A DNA stretch of 64,000 nt from Actinoplanes aureus (GTDB lineage Bacteria; Actinomycetota; Actinomycetes; Mycobacteriales; Micromonosporaceae), in the NCBI RefSeq assembly GCF_015704865.1, contig NZ_JADQTO010000010.1:186001-250000 (forward strand). Direction: 5' to 3'. Below, one piece after another: positions 1 to 9,230 of the stretch (position 1 is the stretch's first letter; every line of letters begins with the position of its first letter). The notes under the pieces are model-generated. The model saw nothing but the letters and a program-made list of their open reading frames with translations, was not told where the DNA came from and searched no databases. The translations under genes and the position numbers were made by a program.

Positions 1-181
1 TCTCCTCGGAGGCGCCACCGCCGTAGACGTCGGCGGTGTCGATGAAGTCGCCGCCGGCCTCGACGTAGCGGTCCAGCAACCGGTGCGAGGTCGCCTCGTC
101 GGCTTCCTTGCCGAACGTCATCGTGCCGAGGCAGAGCTCGCTGACCCGAAGTCCACTGGCGCCCAGATATCTGTGTTCCAT
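1..181 (-). CDS. Aldo/keto reductase, N-terminal part (cut by window edge)
   Basis: Only about the first 60 residues lie in the window. They read as the start of an aldo/keto reductase: a YLGxSGLRVSELCLGTMTFG strand-turn that opens the TIM barrel, followed by the DTADVYGGG segment that holds the catalytic Asp and Tyr of the family. Such enzymes reduce carbonyls with NADPH. An in-frame ATG at 190 would add three residues (MTV). The substrate cannot be told from this fragment. Confidence 0.9.
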   Translation of the reverse strand, partial: MEHRYLGASGLRVSELCLGTMTFGKEADEATSHRLLDRYVEAGGDFIDTADVYGGGASEE

Positions 182-285
182 GACCGTCATTCTGGTGCCA
201 GGGAACCGGACCGGCAGCCCACGATTCCGGACCTGGCCGCCGCGCGAAGCGGACGGCCGCGCACTACAGCCGGAACGCTTGCGGC

Positions 286-816
286 ATGACGAACGCTCTG
301 CTGCGCCGGTGGCCGTCCGCGCTCGGGCTCACCGCCGCCGTGCTCGTACTGATCTTCGGCGCCGACCGGGAGAGCGCCTCGACCTCGGTGAACGTCGCCG
401 TGCTCTGCTATTTCGCCGCGGCCGCGTTCGACCGGCGCTGGGTGGCCTGGGCCGGGGTTGCCGGCTTCAGCGTGGTGGTGTTCGCCGCGGAACTCGGCGG
501 GGTGCCGTGGTGGGCGGCGTTCGCGGTGGTCGCGGTCCTGCTGCTCGGCGCCGGCTTCGCGATCCGCGCGCCGCGGCACGCCCTGCTGGCCCAGGCCGGG
601 GCAGCACTGGCGTACGGCGCCCCGGCCGTCGTCGCCCTCTACCTGTCCCCGCTCGCCGGGGCGATCCTGGCCGGCCTGTCCCTCGCCACGCACGCCGCCT
701 GGGACCTGGTCAACTACCGGCGCAACACGGTGGTGCCGCGCTCGCTGTCCGAGGCGTGCATGCTCCTCGACATCCCCCTCGGTATCGGCGTGATAATCCT
801 CGCCGCCGCGGCGTGA
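286..816 (+). CDS. Small polytopic membrane protein
   Basis: This is a 176-residue, very hydrophobic protein with about five or six membrane segments, rich in Ala, Val and Leu and with short loops. I do not recognise the family. A conserved-looking HAAWDLVNYRRNTVVPRSL segment sits before the last helix; similar segments occur in uncharacterised actinobacterial membrane proteins. It is transcribed toward the FAD oxidoreductase gene 70 nt downstream, so co-transcription is possible. No clear ribosome binding site precedes the ATG. Confidence 0.7.
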   Translation: MTNALLRRWPSALGLTAAVLVLIFGADRESASTSVNVAVLCYFAAAAFDRRWVAWAGVAGFSVVVFAAELGGVPWWAAFAVVAVLLLGAGFAIRAPRHALLAQAGAALAYGAPAVVALYLSPLAGAILAGLSLATHAAWDLVNYRRNTVVPRSLSEACMLLDIPLGIGVIILAAAA

Positions 817-886
817 CATCCGGCTTGTGGGGCCGGTCACACCGGCGCGCCGTCACGCGGAACCGGCCGCCGTTGTCTTCAGGCAC

Positions 887-2182
887 ATGACCTCACCTCT
901 CTCCACCCTCCGCCGTGACTTCGGCGGCGATGTCATCGAGCCCGGCTCGGCGGAGTACGAGCCGGCCGCCCGCACCGTGCTGGCGTGGGGCCGCCCGGCC
1001 GTGGTGCTGCGCCCCGGGACCGTCCGGGACGTCCAGGCCGCCGTTCGTTTCGCCGCCGGCACCGGCCTCCCGCTCTCCGTACGAGGCGGCGGCCACAGCT
1101 TCCCCGGCTTCGGCACCAACGACGGCGGCGTGGTGATCGACCTCGGCCGGCTCGCGACCGTGGAGATCGTCGACGAGACGGCACACCGGGTCCGGATCGG
1201 CGGCGGCGCCACCTGGGGACAGGTCGTGGACGCCCTCGCACCACACGCCCTGGCGATCTCCTCGGGCGACACCAGGAGTGTCGGCGTCGGCGGGCTCACG
1301 CTGGGCGGCGGCATCGGCTGGAAGGTCCGCAAGTACGGCCTGGCCCTGGACAGCCTGGTCGCCGCGCAGGTGGTCACCGCAGCCGGCGAGGTCGTCCGGG
1401 CCAGCGCGACGCAGAACCCGGAGCTGTTCTGGGCGATCCGCGGTGGCGGCGGCAACTTCGGGATCGTGACCGCCTTCGAGTTCACGGCGCACCCGACGAC
1501 GGCCGTCTTCCACGGCCGGATCACCTTCCCCGCGGCGGAGGCGGCCGCCGTGCTCCAGGGGTGGGCGGACCATCTCCGCACCGCGCCCGAGGAGCTCACC
1601 TCCGTCGCCGAGCTGATGGGCGGGCCGGCACCGATCGGGATCACCGTGGTCTTCGACGGCGACGACCCGCGGGGGGCGGCCGAGGCGATCGACCCGCTCC
1701 GCCGGCTCGGCACGGTCCTGGACGACGACGTGACGCTCAAGCCGTACGCGGACACGCTCGTCGAGGGCCCGGTCCCGCCGCCCGGCATCCGGTTGGTGAC
1801 CCGCAGCGGGTTCGTCGCGAAGGAGTCGGTGACCCCGGCCCTGCGGATCCTGACCGAGTCCGAGCCCGAGCCCGAGCCGTTCATCGCCGTCCGCAGCCTC
1901 GGCGGTGCGGTGTCCCGGGTCCCCTCCGGCGCCACCGCGTACCCGCATCGTCAGGCGGAGCTGATGATCGTCACGTCGGTCGCCGGACCCGCCCCGGTGC
2001 TGCCTCAGGCGCTCTGGGACCGGCTCGAGCCGCACGTGACCGGCCCGTACGCGAACTTCCTCACCTCCACCGAGGACGAGATCTACCCACCCGAGGTCTA
2101 CGAACGGCTCGCGGCGGTCAAGCGTCACTACGATCCCGGCAACCTGTTCGCCCGCAACCACAACATCCGGTCAGTCGTGTAG
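887..2182 (+). CDS. FAD-binding oxidoreductase, berberine-bridge-enzyme type
   Basis: This 431-residue flavoprotein has an N-terminal PCMH FAD-binding domain (about residues 35-205) and a C-terminal BBE motif (YPPEVYERLAAVKRHYDPGNLF). RGGGHS contains His70, the expected 8-alpha-histidyl FAD attachment site. Where bicovalent members have a Cys before the VGVGG loop, this protein reads SSGDTRSVGVGG, so I expect a single covalent bond. Family members oxidise alcohols, sugars or alkaloids with O2. An earlier in-frame start at 827 adds 20 arginine/proline-rich residues before the fold and is less likely. The 3' end overlaps the convergent ATPase gene by 12 nt. Confidence 0.88.
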   Translation: MTSPLSTLRRDFGGDVIEPGSAEYEPAARTVLAWGRPAVVLRPGTVRDVQAAVRFAAGTGLPLSVRGGGHSFPGFGTNDGGVVIDLGRLATVEIVDETAHRVRIGGGATWGQVVDALAPHALAISSGDTRSVGVGGLTLGGGIGWKVRKYGLALDSLVAAQVVTAAGEVVRASATQNPELFWAIRGGGGNFGIVTAFEFTAHPTTAVFHGRITFPAAEAAAVLQGWADHLRTAPEELTSVAELMGGPAPIGITVVFDGDDPRGAAEAIDPLRRLGTVLDDDVTLKPYADTLVEGPVPPPGIRLVTRSGFVAKESVTPALRILTESEPEPEPFIAVRSLGGAVSRVPSGATAYPHRQAELMIVTSVAGPAPVLPQALWDRLEPHVTGPYANFLTSTEDEIYPPEVYERLAAVKRHYDPGNLFARNHNIRSVV

Positions 2183-2890
2183 CAGCAGGTCGTGCAGGTG
2201 GGCGACGCATTCCGCGACCGCCTCCAGGTGGGCGTTGTGCCCGAACGAACGCGGCCGCGGGATGTCCACGCCGAGCACCTTGCGCACCCGCCCCGGCCGC
2301 GGGCTGAGCACCACCACCCGGTCCGCGAGCAGCACCGCCTCCTGGATGGAGTGGGTGACGAAGACCGTGGTCGCCGACCGGGCCAGGTGCAGGTCCTGCA
2401 GCTGGCCGGCCATCTCCTCGCGGGTCAGCGCGTCCAGCGCGGAGAACGGCTCGTCCATCAGCAGCACGCGCGGCTGCTGGATCAGCGCCCGGCACAGCGC
2501 CACCCGCTGCTGCATGCCGCCGGACAGCTCGTACGGATGCCGATCGTGGAACCCGGCCAGCCCCACCGCGTCGAGCAGTGCCACCGCGCGGTCCCGGTAC
2601 TGCTCGCGCGGCAGCCGCCGGATCTCCACCGGCAGCATGACGTTGCCCAGCGCGGTCCGCCACGGCAACAGCGCCGGGACCTGCTGCATCAACGCGACCG
2701 GCGCACCGCTGACGGTGACCGTTCCGGCGCTGGGTTCGAGCAGCCCGGCGATCAGCCGCAGCAGGGTCGACTTGCCGCACCCGGACCGGCCGATGACGGC
2801 GACGAACTCGTTCTCGGCGACACTCAGATCGATGTCACGCAGCGCCTGGACCGCGCCGAAACTGCGCGACACCCGGGTCAGTTCGATCAT
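2171..2890 (-). CDS. ABC transporter ATP-binding protein, nitrate/sulfonate/NMT1-type uptake
   Basis: This 239-residue cytoplasmic ATPase belongs to the SsuB/TauB/ThiZ class. It shows Walker A (GRSGCGKST), Q-loop (LMQQVPALLPW), signature (LSGGMQQR), Walker B (VLLMDEPF) and the switch His (VTHSIQEA). It is the last gene of a four-gene operon; its ATG overlaps the TGA of the permease gene, so translation is probably coupled. It would power uptake of the ligand bound by the lipoprotein encoded first in the operon. That ligand is unknown. Confidence 0.92.
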   Translation of the reverse strand: MIELTRVSRSFGAVQALRDIDLSVAENEFVAVIGRSGCGKSTLLRLIAGLLEPSAGTVTVSGAPVALMQQVPALLPWRTALGNVMLPVEIRRLPREQYRDRAVALLDAVGLAGFHDRHPYELSGGMQQRVALCRALIQQPRVLLMDEPFSALDALTREEMAGQLQDLHLARSATTVFVTHSIQEAVLLADRVVVLSPRPGRVRKVLGVDIPRPRSFGHNAHLEAVAECVAHLHDLLLHD

Positions 2891-3645
2891 GCGCTGATCG
2901 CCCGCGCCCACGGCACCAGCCACCGTTCGAGGGCCACGACCAGGTAGAACAGCACCGTGCTCAGCACCGCGAGCAGAACGATCGCGGCGAACGCGAGCGG
3001 CGTGTCGAACGACATGCCGGACAGCACGATCACCGCGCCGAGCCCGCTGGTCGGGTTGCTGATCTCGGCGACCACCGCGCCGATCACCGCGAGCGAGATG
3101 GCGACCTTCAGCCCCACGAACACCTGCGGCAGTGCCCATGGCAGGCGGATCTTGACGTACGCCTGCCAGACGCTCGCCGACAGCGACCGGGCCAGCTCGC
3201 CCAGCTCCGCCGGCGTCGACGTGAGCCCGGCCATCGTCGCCACCAGGATCGGGAAGAAGCAGATCAGCACGACCAGCACGATCTTCGGCCGGGCCCCGAA
3301 GCCGAGCCAGACCACCAGCAGCGGGGCCACCGCGACCTTCGGCACCGAGTTCAACGCGACGAGCACCGGCAGGGTGGCGCGTTCCAGAGATCGCCACGCG
3401 GTCAGCAGCACCGCCAGCAGCAGCCCGGCCACGGTTGCGATGCCGAACCCGGTCACCGTCCCGGTCAGCGTCGCGCCGGCCTCCCGCAGCAGGTAGGCGG
3501 GCTGGGCCCGGAACGCGGCGACGATGTCCGGCGGGGCGGGCAGGATGAACGAGCGGATCCCGAACACGGCGGTGGCCGACCACCAGAGCGCGATCGCGCT
3601 CACCGCGCCGAGCACCGGCAGTCCCCAGGTCCGGGCCCGGGTCAC
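2887..3645 (-). CDS. ABC transporter permease, SsuC/TauC type
   Basis: This 252-residue integral membrane protein of the BPD inner-membrane family has about six helices and the EAA-loop region (ELARSLSASVWQAYVKIRLPWALPQVFVGLK) that contacts the ATPase. No ATG fits the fold; I place the start at GTG 3645, where GTGA overlaps the methyltransferase stop. Both neighbouring junctions are 4-nt overlaps. It forms the channel of the uptake system with the ATPase downstream and the binding protein first in the operon. Confidence 0.9.
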   Translation of the reverse strand: MTRARTWGLPVLGAVSAIALWWSATAVFGIRSFILPAPPDIVAAFRAQPAYLLREAGATLTGTVTGFGIATVAGLLLAVLLTAWRSLERATLPVLVALNSVPKVAVAPLLVVWLGFGARPKIVLVVLICFFPILVATMAGLTSTPAELGELARSLSASVWQAYVKIRLPWALPQVFVGLKVAISLAVIGAVVAEISNPTSGLGAVIVLSGMSFDTPLAFAAIVLLAVLSTVLFYLVVALERWLVPWARAISA

Positions 3646-4427
3646 CGGCGGCCCAGCGTCGAGTAGGTGAAGTGACCGCGGATCACCAGGGCCGGATCGA
3701 CGGCCAGCCGGCACAACCGGGCCAGCTCGGCTTCGGTGAGCCCGGCCGCACGCAACCCGGCGCCGACCTGTGCCACGTTCACCGCGATCAGCCGGGCGCC
3801 GGCCGAGCCGCCGGCCCAGGACTCCGCCCGGATCTCGGTGCGCACGTCGCCGAGGCCGGCGGCGAGCAGGGCGGCATGCGCCCGGCCACCCCACGCCGGG
3901 TCGGCGCCGTTGGCCGGCAACAGCCGCTCCACCACGATGCGGTGGTAACGCTCGACCAGGTCGGCGGCGGCCGCGTCGGGCGCGGCCAATACCACTTCGG
4001 GGTACGCGGAAAGCCAGTCCTCGACCAGCAGGACGCCGTCCGGGGCCAGAGCGCCGACGAGGCGCTGAACGATCTCGGCCCGGCCGGGAAGATGAGCCAG
4101 CACCAGGCGGGCGTGGATCAGGTCCCACGGCGGGTCGGGGACCGGCTCGGTGGCCAGATCGTGGCGCAGCACCGCGTAACCCTGGTCGACCGGCAGGTGA
4201 CGCGGGTTGAGGTCGGTGGCCAGCACCTGCCCGCGTGGACCGGTCCGAGCCGCCAGCCATCCGGCGATGCTGCCCCCGCCGGCGCCGGCCTCGAGGCAGC
4301 GGCGGCCGGTGAGATCGCCGAGCGCGGACAGCCGCTCCACCGTGAACGGGTCGTTCATCTCGGCGAGCAGTTCGTGCCGCTCCGCCGCTGCCGGGTCGTC
4401 GTTGTCGAAGGAGTAGGCGGCTCTCAT
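3642..4427 (-). CDS. SAM-dependent methyltransferase inside an ABC-uptake operon
   Basis: This 261-residue class I methyltransferase has motif I LEAGAGGGSIAGWL, an acidic strand end ATDLNP, and the DLIHARLVLAHLPGR segment of small-molecule methyltransferases. There is no signal peptide, so it is cytoplasmic. It starts inside the binding-protein stop (ATGA) and its own stop overlaps the permease start (GTGA), so it is translated in register with the transporter. Context suggests that it methylates the imported compound or something derived from it. The substrate is unknown. Confidence 0.88.
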   Translation of the reverse strand: MRAAYSFDNDDPAAAERHELLAEMNDPFTVERLSALGDLTGRRCLEAGAGGGSIAGWLAARTGPRGQVLATDLNPRHLPVDQGYAVLRHDLATEPVPDPPWDLIHARLVLAHLPGRAEIVQRLVGALAPDGVLLVEDWLSAYPEVVLAAPDAAAADLVERYHRIVVERLLPANGADPAWGGRAHAALLAAGLGDVRTEIRAESWAGGSAGARLIAVNVAQVGAGLRAAGLTEAELARLCRLAVDPALVIRGHFTYSTLGRR

Positions 4428-5419
4428 CCGGTGGGCACCAGGTCGAAGTCGACCACCGTGTCCGGGGTCAGCCCCGGCTTGATCAGCGCCTCGCCCTCCA
4501 GGGTGGCGAGGGCCTTGGCGACCCGGTCCCGCTCGATCACGCCGGACGCCTTCACGTACGGCGCCATCAGGGTGATCTCACCGACCGCGGCCGTCACGTC
4601 GGCGGCCGGCTGGGCCTTCTTGAGGATCTGCGCCGCCTCGTCCGGATGCTCCAGGGTGTACTGAAGGCCCTTGAGGGCGGCGTCACGGAACCGCTTGGTG
4701 AGGTCCGGGTCGCCCTCGACGATCGAGGTGGGCGCGATCAGCCCGTTGCCGAACAGATCGGGCAGGTACTCGCTGTACGGCAGGACCACGGTCTTCTTCC
4801 CGCCGGCCGCCTTCTCGATGCCGCGCTGCCCGATCAGGAAGGTGCTCAGCGCGTCGACCCGGCCGCTGGCCAGCAGCGTCGGCAACTGCGCGGGCGGCGC
4901 GTTTACCCACTCGACCTTGGACTCGTCGATGCCGGCGAGTTTCGCGTACCCCGGGAAGAGCAACTGGTTGACCGAGCCGGTGGCGGCGCCCAGCTTGCGA
5001 CCCTCCAGGTGTTTCGGCTCGGTGATTCCGGAGCCCTCGAGGGTGATGATCGAGACCAGGGTCTGCTGGTGCACCGCCGCGAACGCGCGGATGTCGGTGT
5101 ACTGACCCTTGCCGGACAGGATCCACGTGCCGGTCAGGTCGAGGTTGGCGAACTGCGCCTGCCCGGCGGCGAGGACCTTCAGGTTCTCACCGGTGGCGGC
5201 GCCCAGCCGGATGGTGACGTCGAGGCCGGCGTCGCGGAAGTAGCCCTTTTCCTGGGCCACCCAGGCGAACGCGTCCCGGCCGACCGCTCCGAAGGCGGTC
5301 AGGTAAGTGATTTTGTCGGCCGGCTGTGAGTCCTCTCCGGAGTCCCCGGAATCCCCACAACCGGACATCAACCCCGCGATCAGCAAGATCGCTGCAAATT
5401 GTGCGCAGATCCTCCTCAT
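4424..5419 (-). CDS. ABC transporter substrate-binding lipoprotein, NMT1/ThiY-like
   Basis: This 331-residue exported lipoprotein has a signal peptide ending in the lipobox LMSGC (Cys21) and then a Gly/Ser/Asp linker. The mature fold matches the NMT1/SsuA class: an AWVAQEKGYFRDAGLDVTI opening and a GRKLGAATGSVNQLLFPGYAKLAG hinge. Relatives bind pyrimidine thiamine precursors, sulfonates, nitrate or riboflavin; I cannot choose among these. The ATG at 5419 has a GGGGGA ribosome site. It is the first gene of the operon binding protein - methyltransferase - permease - ATPase. I saw no TPP or FMN riboswitch in the 109-nt leader. Confidence 0.88.
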   Translation of the reverse strand: MRRICAQFAAILLIAGLMSGCGDSGDSGEDSQPADKITYLTAFGAVGRDAFAWVAQEKGYFRDAGLDVTIRLGAATGENLKVLAAGQAQFANLDLTGTWILSGKGQYTDIRAFAAVHQQTLVSIITLEGSGITEPKHLEGRKLGAATGSVNQLLFPGYAKLAGIDESKVEWVNAPPAQLPTLLASGRVDALSTFLIGQRGIEKAAGGKKTVVLPYSEYLPDLFGNGLIAPTSIVEGDPDLTKRFRDAALKGLQYTLEHPDEAAQILKKAQPAADVTAAVGEITLMAPYVKASGVIERDRVAKALATLEGEALIKPGLTPDTVVDFDLVPTG

Positions 5420-5490
5420 GCCATGATCCCCCGCTTCGGCGACAAATCCGCTGAAACGATACCGCTCGATGGGCAAGATCGGCATGGGGT

Positions 5491-5520
5491 GGGTGGGCGG
5501 GCCGACCGGCCCGCCCGCCC
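5491..5520 (-). terminator. Hairpin terminator of the M36 protease gene
   Basis: A 13-bp stem (GGGTGGGCGGGCC against GGCCCGCCCGCCC, one G-U pair) with a GACC loop begins about 9 nt past the protease stop. It lies between that gene and the downstream ABC operon on the same strand. There is no T-tract, as is common in actinomycetes. Confidence 0.7.
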
Positions 5521-5528
5521 ACGCAGAG

Positions 5529-8462
5529 CTACCGGCTGTACGCCTGGAACTCCGCGATCCGTACGTTCTGCGCCTGCGGGCTCGCCGTCGCGCAGTCGGT
5601 CGCCGCCCGCGGGTCGGCGTCCTGCTCACCGGCGTAGTCCGGCCCGCCGGTGCACTGGTTGGTCACGACCTCGATGCGCAGGTGCGTGGCCGTCGTCGAC
5701 GGGATGTCGAACGACCTGACGATCAGCTGCGGGGCGCGGGGCCGCGGGGCGACCGCCGGGAACGCGTCCCGCTTGCTGGTGTAGACGGCCTTGAAGTCGG
5801 TCGCGGCCGAACACGTGACCGTGGCCGTCGCCGTGCAGGCCGACACCCGGAACTGCCGCAGGGCCGAGAAGCGGCTCTGCGCGCCGGCGTCCGGATCGGT
5901 GGTGATCTGCGGGCGCAGCATCGCGCTGACCTGCACCCGGCGGACCCGCTGCGCCTCGCCGCTGAGGTCAACGGTGACCTGCTTGCCGGCCACCGGGCTG
6001 CCCAGCGACGCCCAGTTGGTCGCCTCGTCGTCGTCGGCGATCCGGGCCAGGTTGATGCCGTCTCCGCTGACCGTGGCGCCGGACGTGGCGGAGGCGAGGT
6101 TGCGCGGCATCCGCACGTAGAGCCGCTCCGACTCCCCGGACCGCAGGGACGTCGCGCTCACCCGGGCGTGCCCGTGACCGGGTGCCTGGGCGATGAACCC
6201 GTACGTGCCGGCCACCAGGCTGACCTGGTCGGTGAGCGGCGTCGCCGGGTCGGTGTCGGCGACCGGGACGGCCCGGGCCTGGTAGTCACCGACGAACAGC
6301 TTCGCACCGGTCACGGCCTTGCCGTTCTCGTCCACCGGACGGAAGGTGACGGTCGCCTCCCTGGCGTGCGGCGAGGTGAAGCCCGGCCGCGGGTCGGCGT
6401 CGGTGGCGCCGTTGCTGAGCGCCGTCTCGCCGAGGCCGCGCTTGGCGAACGCGTTCCAGATCAGATCCTGGTTCTTGCCGCCGAAGCGGACCCGGTCCGC
6501 GCCGAGCAGCGCGTCGCGGGCGTCGACCTGGCTGTTGGCGCTGTTCGCCATCAGCAGGAACGAGTCGAGGACGAGCTGGATCCAGCGCCGGTTGCCCGGG
6601 CACTTGGTCACCGGCACCTTGCCGTTGGCGCAGGCCTTCTGCAGGGCGGCGTTGCCGTCGCCGTACCGCTTGAGGAACGCGGCACGGACGTCGTAGTTGG
6701 CCGCGCTCCACACCTCACCGGAGGCGTGCACCTGCAGGCCGACGAAGTCGTAGTCGACCGAGCTGTAGTTGAGCGGGCTCTTGGTCATGTTGTAGTTACG
6801 GATACCGGCGTTCTCGTCGCTGGTCACGTACTCACCGATGGTGAAACCGCGGCTGCCGCGCTGCGCGTAGCCGTGCTCGGCGAGGTACTCCACCGACAGC
6901 AGGTCCGACCAGCTCTCGCTCATGCCCTGCGGCGAGCTGAGACCGGCGTCCGGACCGGCGATCATCCGGTTGGTGATGGCGTGGGTGTACTCGTGGGCGA
7001 TCACCGACATGTCGTAGTCGCCGTCGACGCACGGGGCGTAGAAGACACCGGCGATCGGCTGCCACAGGTACATGTTCGTGATCGGCGCGACCCCGTCCTC
7101 CGGGGTGATCTGGTTGGCGTTGTTACGGGCGGCGAAGTCCGGCGGGCCGCCGCTGATGCCACCGGCCTGCGCGTTGCCCTGCTCCGGGTCGTTCGGCAGC
7201 CCACCCGGCCGCGGGTTCTCGTCCTGCATGTTCCAGGTGGCCTCGGTGAAGCCGAGGTTGTACGACCAGTCGTGCATCCGGTTGTGCTGCGCGAACAGGT
7301 TGGCCCGGGCGGCGTCGATGTCGTTACGCGTCGGCGTGTCGAAGGCGGTCGGCGCGCACTGCTCGCGGTGCCACTGGTTGGTCCACGGGTACTGGTACTC
7401 CCGGGTCGGGCTGGGCGTGGCGAGCTCGGTGCCGACCGTGAACGGGTCGTTGGAGTTCCAGTTGTGCACCGCGAACGCGTTGTTGCCGCGCGTGGTGAAG
7501 GTCGGCTCGCCGGTCGCCGGGTCCACGTCCCAGGGCAGCGGCGACGCCGGGTTCCCGACCACCTCGTCGCAGCCCCGCTGCGGCGTCCAGCACCAGGTCT
7601 TGCGGGTGTCCGCCGAGGAATAGCTGGTCGGCGGCGAGTTGGGGAAGACGTCCCACTCCGGGTTGTCGCTGTGCGAGTCGACGATGTTCTGGCGGACCAG
7701 GACCGAGCCGTCCCGGGCGTCCACGTGCGTGGTGTACGCGATCGGCTCGGCGCTGTTCAGGCCGTCGCCGAGGGTGACCCGGTACGCCGCACGCGCACCC
7801 TGGTCGGCGGTCGGCACCGCGACCAGCTTGGTGGCCAGGATCGTCGCATTCGGAATGCCCGCGTCGGTCCGGGCGATGCGCTCGGCGTCGGCCGCGGTCA
7901 GCGTGGCGGGCGCGGGTGCGCCGGCGTCCCGGGAGAGCGAGGAGCTCACGTACCACACCTTGCCGTCGCGCACGCCCACCGAGAGCAGGCCGTCGACGCC
8001 GGCGACCAGGTCACCGAACTTCTGCCGCATCACGACCGCGGCGCCCTCCCCGAGCGGCGCGCTCGTCAGCACCTCGAGGGCGTCCGCCCCCTCGGCGGTG
8101 AGCCCCAGCATGTCCCGGTTGGCGGCGACGTACGCCTTCGCCGCGGCCACCGGATCCGCGGCCAGCCCGGTGGCCAGCGGTTCCTCGGTGGCGGTCAGCG
8201 CCGCCGGCGTGCCGAGCGCGTTCCACCGCGCCTCGGCGCCCGCCTCAGCGGCCTGCGCTTTCTGCTGCGACGTCGGGGCGATCCGGCCCCGACGGTTGTC
8301 CTTGATCTTCGCGTGGTCCTCGTCGCCGTGCACTTTGACGCCCTCGGGAGCCCGGGCCGGGCTACCTGGCGCCGCGTTCCCGCCGGATCCTGCGGCGAGC
8401 ACGAGCACTGCGGCGACGATTGTTGCGGTGGTGCCCGCCAACGCACGGGATGGTGTGCGCAC
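5529..8462 (-). CDS. Secreted M36 (fungalysin-type) zinc metalloprotease
   Basis: This 977-residue exported protease has an N-terminal signal segment (residues 1-30), an FTP-like propeptide region to about 250, and the M36 peptidase domain at about 270-640. The zinc site is HEYTH at 490-494, with a downstream Glu in GMSESWSD (Glu516) as the likely third ligand. Residues around 690-977 look like beta-sandwich modules, including a discoidin-like end (DEATNWASLGSPVAGKQVTVDL). The gene starts with GTG four nucleotides after a GGAGG site. It should digest extracellular protein after removal of the propeptide. Confidence 0.92.
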   Translation of the reverse strand: MRTPSRALAGTTATIVAAVLVLAAGSGGNAAPGSPARAPEGVKVHGDEDHAKIKDNRRGRIAPTSQQKAQAAEAGAEARWNALGTPAALTATEEPLATGLAADPVAAAKAYVAANRDMLGLTAEGADALEVLTSAPLGEGAAVVMRQKFGDLVAGVDGLLSVGVRDGKVWYVSSSLSRDAGAPAPATLTAADAERIARTDAGIPNATILATKLVAVPTADQGARAAYRVTLGDGLNSAEPIAYTTHVDARDGSVLVRQNIVDSHSDNPEWDVFPNSPPTSYSSADTRKTWCWTPQRGCDEVVGNPASPLPWDVDPATGEPTFTTRGNNAFAVHNWNSNDPFTVGTELATPSPTREYQYPWTNQWHREQCAPTAFDTPTRNDIDAARANLFAQHNRMHDWSYNLGFTEATWNMQDENPRPGGLPNDPEQGNAQAGGISGGPPDFAARNNANQITPEDGVAPITNMYLWQPIAGVFYAPCVDGDYDMSVIAHEYTHAITNRMIAGPDAGLSSPQGMSESWSDLLSVEYLAEHGYAQRGSRGFTIGEYVTSDENAGIRNYNMTKSPLNYSSVDYDFVGLQVHASGEVWSAANYDVRAAFLKRYGDGNAALQKACANGKVPVTKCPGNRRWIQLVLDSFLLMANSANSQVDARDALLGADRVRFGGKNQDLIWNAFAKRGLGETALSNGATDADPRPGFTSPHAREATVTFRPVDENGKAVTGAKLFVGDYQARAVPVADTDPATPLTDQVSLVAGTYGFIAQAPGHGHARVSATSLRSGESERLYVRMPRNLASATSGATVSGDGINLARIADDDEATNWASLGSPVAGKQVTVDLSGEAQRVRRVQVSAMLRPQITTDPDAGAQSRFSALRQFRVSACTATATVTCSAATDFKAVYTSKRDAFPAVAPRPRAPQLIVRSFDIPSTTATHLRIEVVTNQCTGGPDYAGEQDADPRAATDCATASPQAQNVRIAEFQAYSR

Positions 8463-8572
8463 GGTACCTCCTCTTTGGACGGCAATAACCGGTCGCCTTG
8501 ATCCGACCCCACAGCCGAGGGGTCACGACATGGGCCGAACGTCCAGAATCGAGGTACGTCGATAAGATCATC

Positions 8573-8608
8573 GAAAAGAAAGCGGGGCCGGATCCGTCCG
8601 GCCCCGCT
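8573..8608 (-). terminator. Intrinsic terminator with T-rich tail after the lipoprotein gene
   Basis: A perfect 12-bp stem (AGCGGGGCCGGA against TCCGGCCCCGCT) with a TCCG loop is followed on the minus strand by CTTTCTTTTC. It begins 14 nt after the lipoprotein stop. It is the most E. coli-like terminator in the window. Confidence 0.9.
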
Positions 8609-8622
8609 CTCTTGATGATCGG

Positions 8623-9123
8623 TCAGAACTTGACCTTGACACCGACCTTCTTGCAGGCGGCGTTGAGCGACGTGCCCGCCTTCTCGAAGGCGGGGTCGCC
8701 GGCCGCCTCGACCGGGTCCGGCGCCGCGGCGGCCTTGGCGGACTGCGCGGCGACCTCCTTCATGGCCGCCGCCACCTTGCTGTCGGCAGTCCCGACAGCC
8801 TCGGTCAGCGTCCGGTCCATGTCGTCGAGGATGGCCTTGTAGTCGCCGGCCGACGGCTCCGTACCGGACCCGACCAGCGTCACCATCGCCTTGGTCATCG
8901 CCTTGGCGGCCTTGTCGGCCTCCTGGCAGAGCGCCTTGTCGTCAGCCGGGGCAGCGGCCTCGGTCGGCTCGGCCGGCGCGGTGGTGGCCTCGGCCGCGGC
9001 CGTGGTGGCCGCGGTCGTCGGCGTGGAGCCGGCAGTGGTATCGGCGTCGTCGCCACCACACGCGGCAACGGTCATGAGAAAGGCGCCGGTCAGGGCGACT
9101 GCAACAAGTCGGGTACGAATCAC
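8623..9123 (-). CDS. Secreted lipoprotein with Ala/Thr-rich linker
   Basis: I place the start at GTG 9123, which gives a 166-residue lipoprotein: a short signal peptide with lipobox VAAC (Cys22), an Ala/Thr/Glu linker of about 50 residues, and a small predicted helical domain with two Cys (KALCQEADKAAKA and LNAACKKVG) that could form a disulfide. I do not recognise the family. An upstream in-frame start would add 23 residues before the signal and is unlikely. It would be anchored to the outer face of the membrane. It stands alone, with a strong terminator behind it. Confidence 0.75.
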   Translation of the reverse strand: MIRTRLVAVALTGAFLMTVAACGGDDADTTAGSTPTTAATTAAAEATTAPAEPTEAAAPADDKALCQEADKAAKAMTKAMVTLVGSGTEPSAGDYKAILDDMDRTLTEAVGTADSKVAAAMKEVAAQSAKAAAAPDPVEAAGDPAFEKAGTSLNAACKKVGVKVKF

Positions 9124-9230
9124 GCGTGGACCGTAGTCGATACCACCGACAAGATCAATTAGTGGTCGTTTGAGACGGCACGATACGGGCATTCCTCCGC
9201 CGGACGATCACCCACGACCGGAGGTTGGAA

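Noticed and set aside
5420..5528. A thiamine (TPP) or FMN riboswitch before the NMT1-type binding protein
   Set aside because: The stretch between the genes is only about 109 nt, mostly a terminator hairpin, and lacks the conserved riboswitch segments (such as CUGAGA).
5469..8501. A 1010-codon open frame on the plus strand
   Set aside because: It is the antisense shadow of the M36 protease gene. The product is Arg/Gly/Val-rich without any fold, and high GC content makes stop codons rare in such frames.
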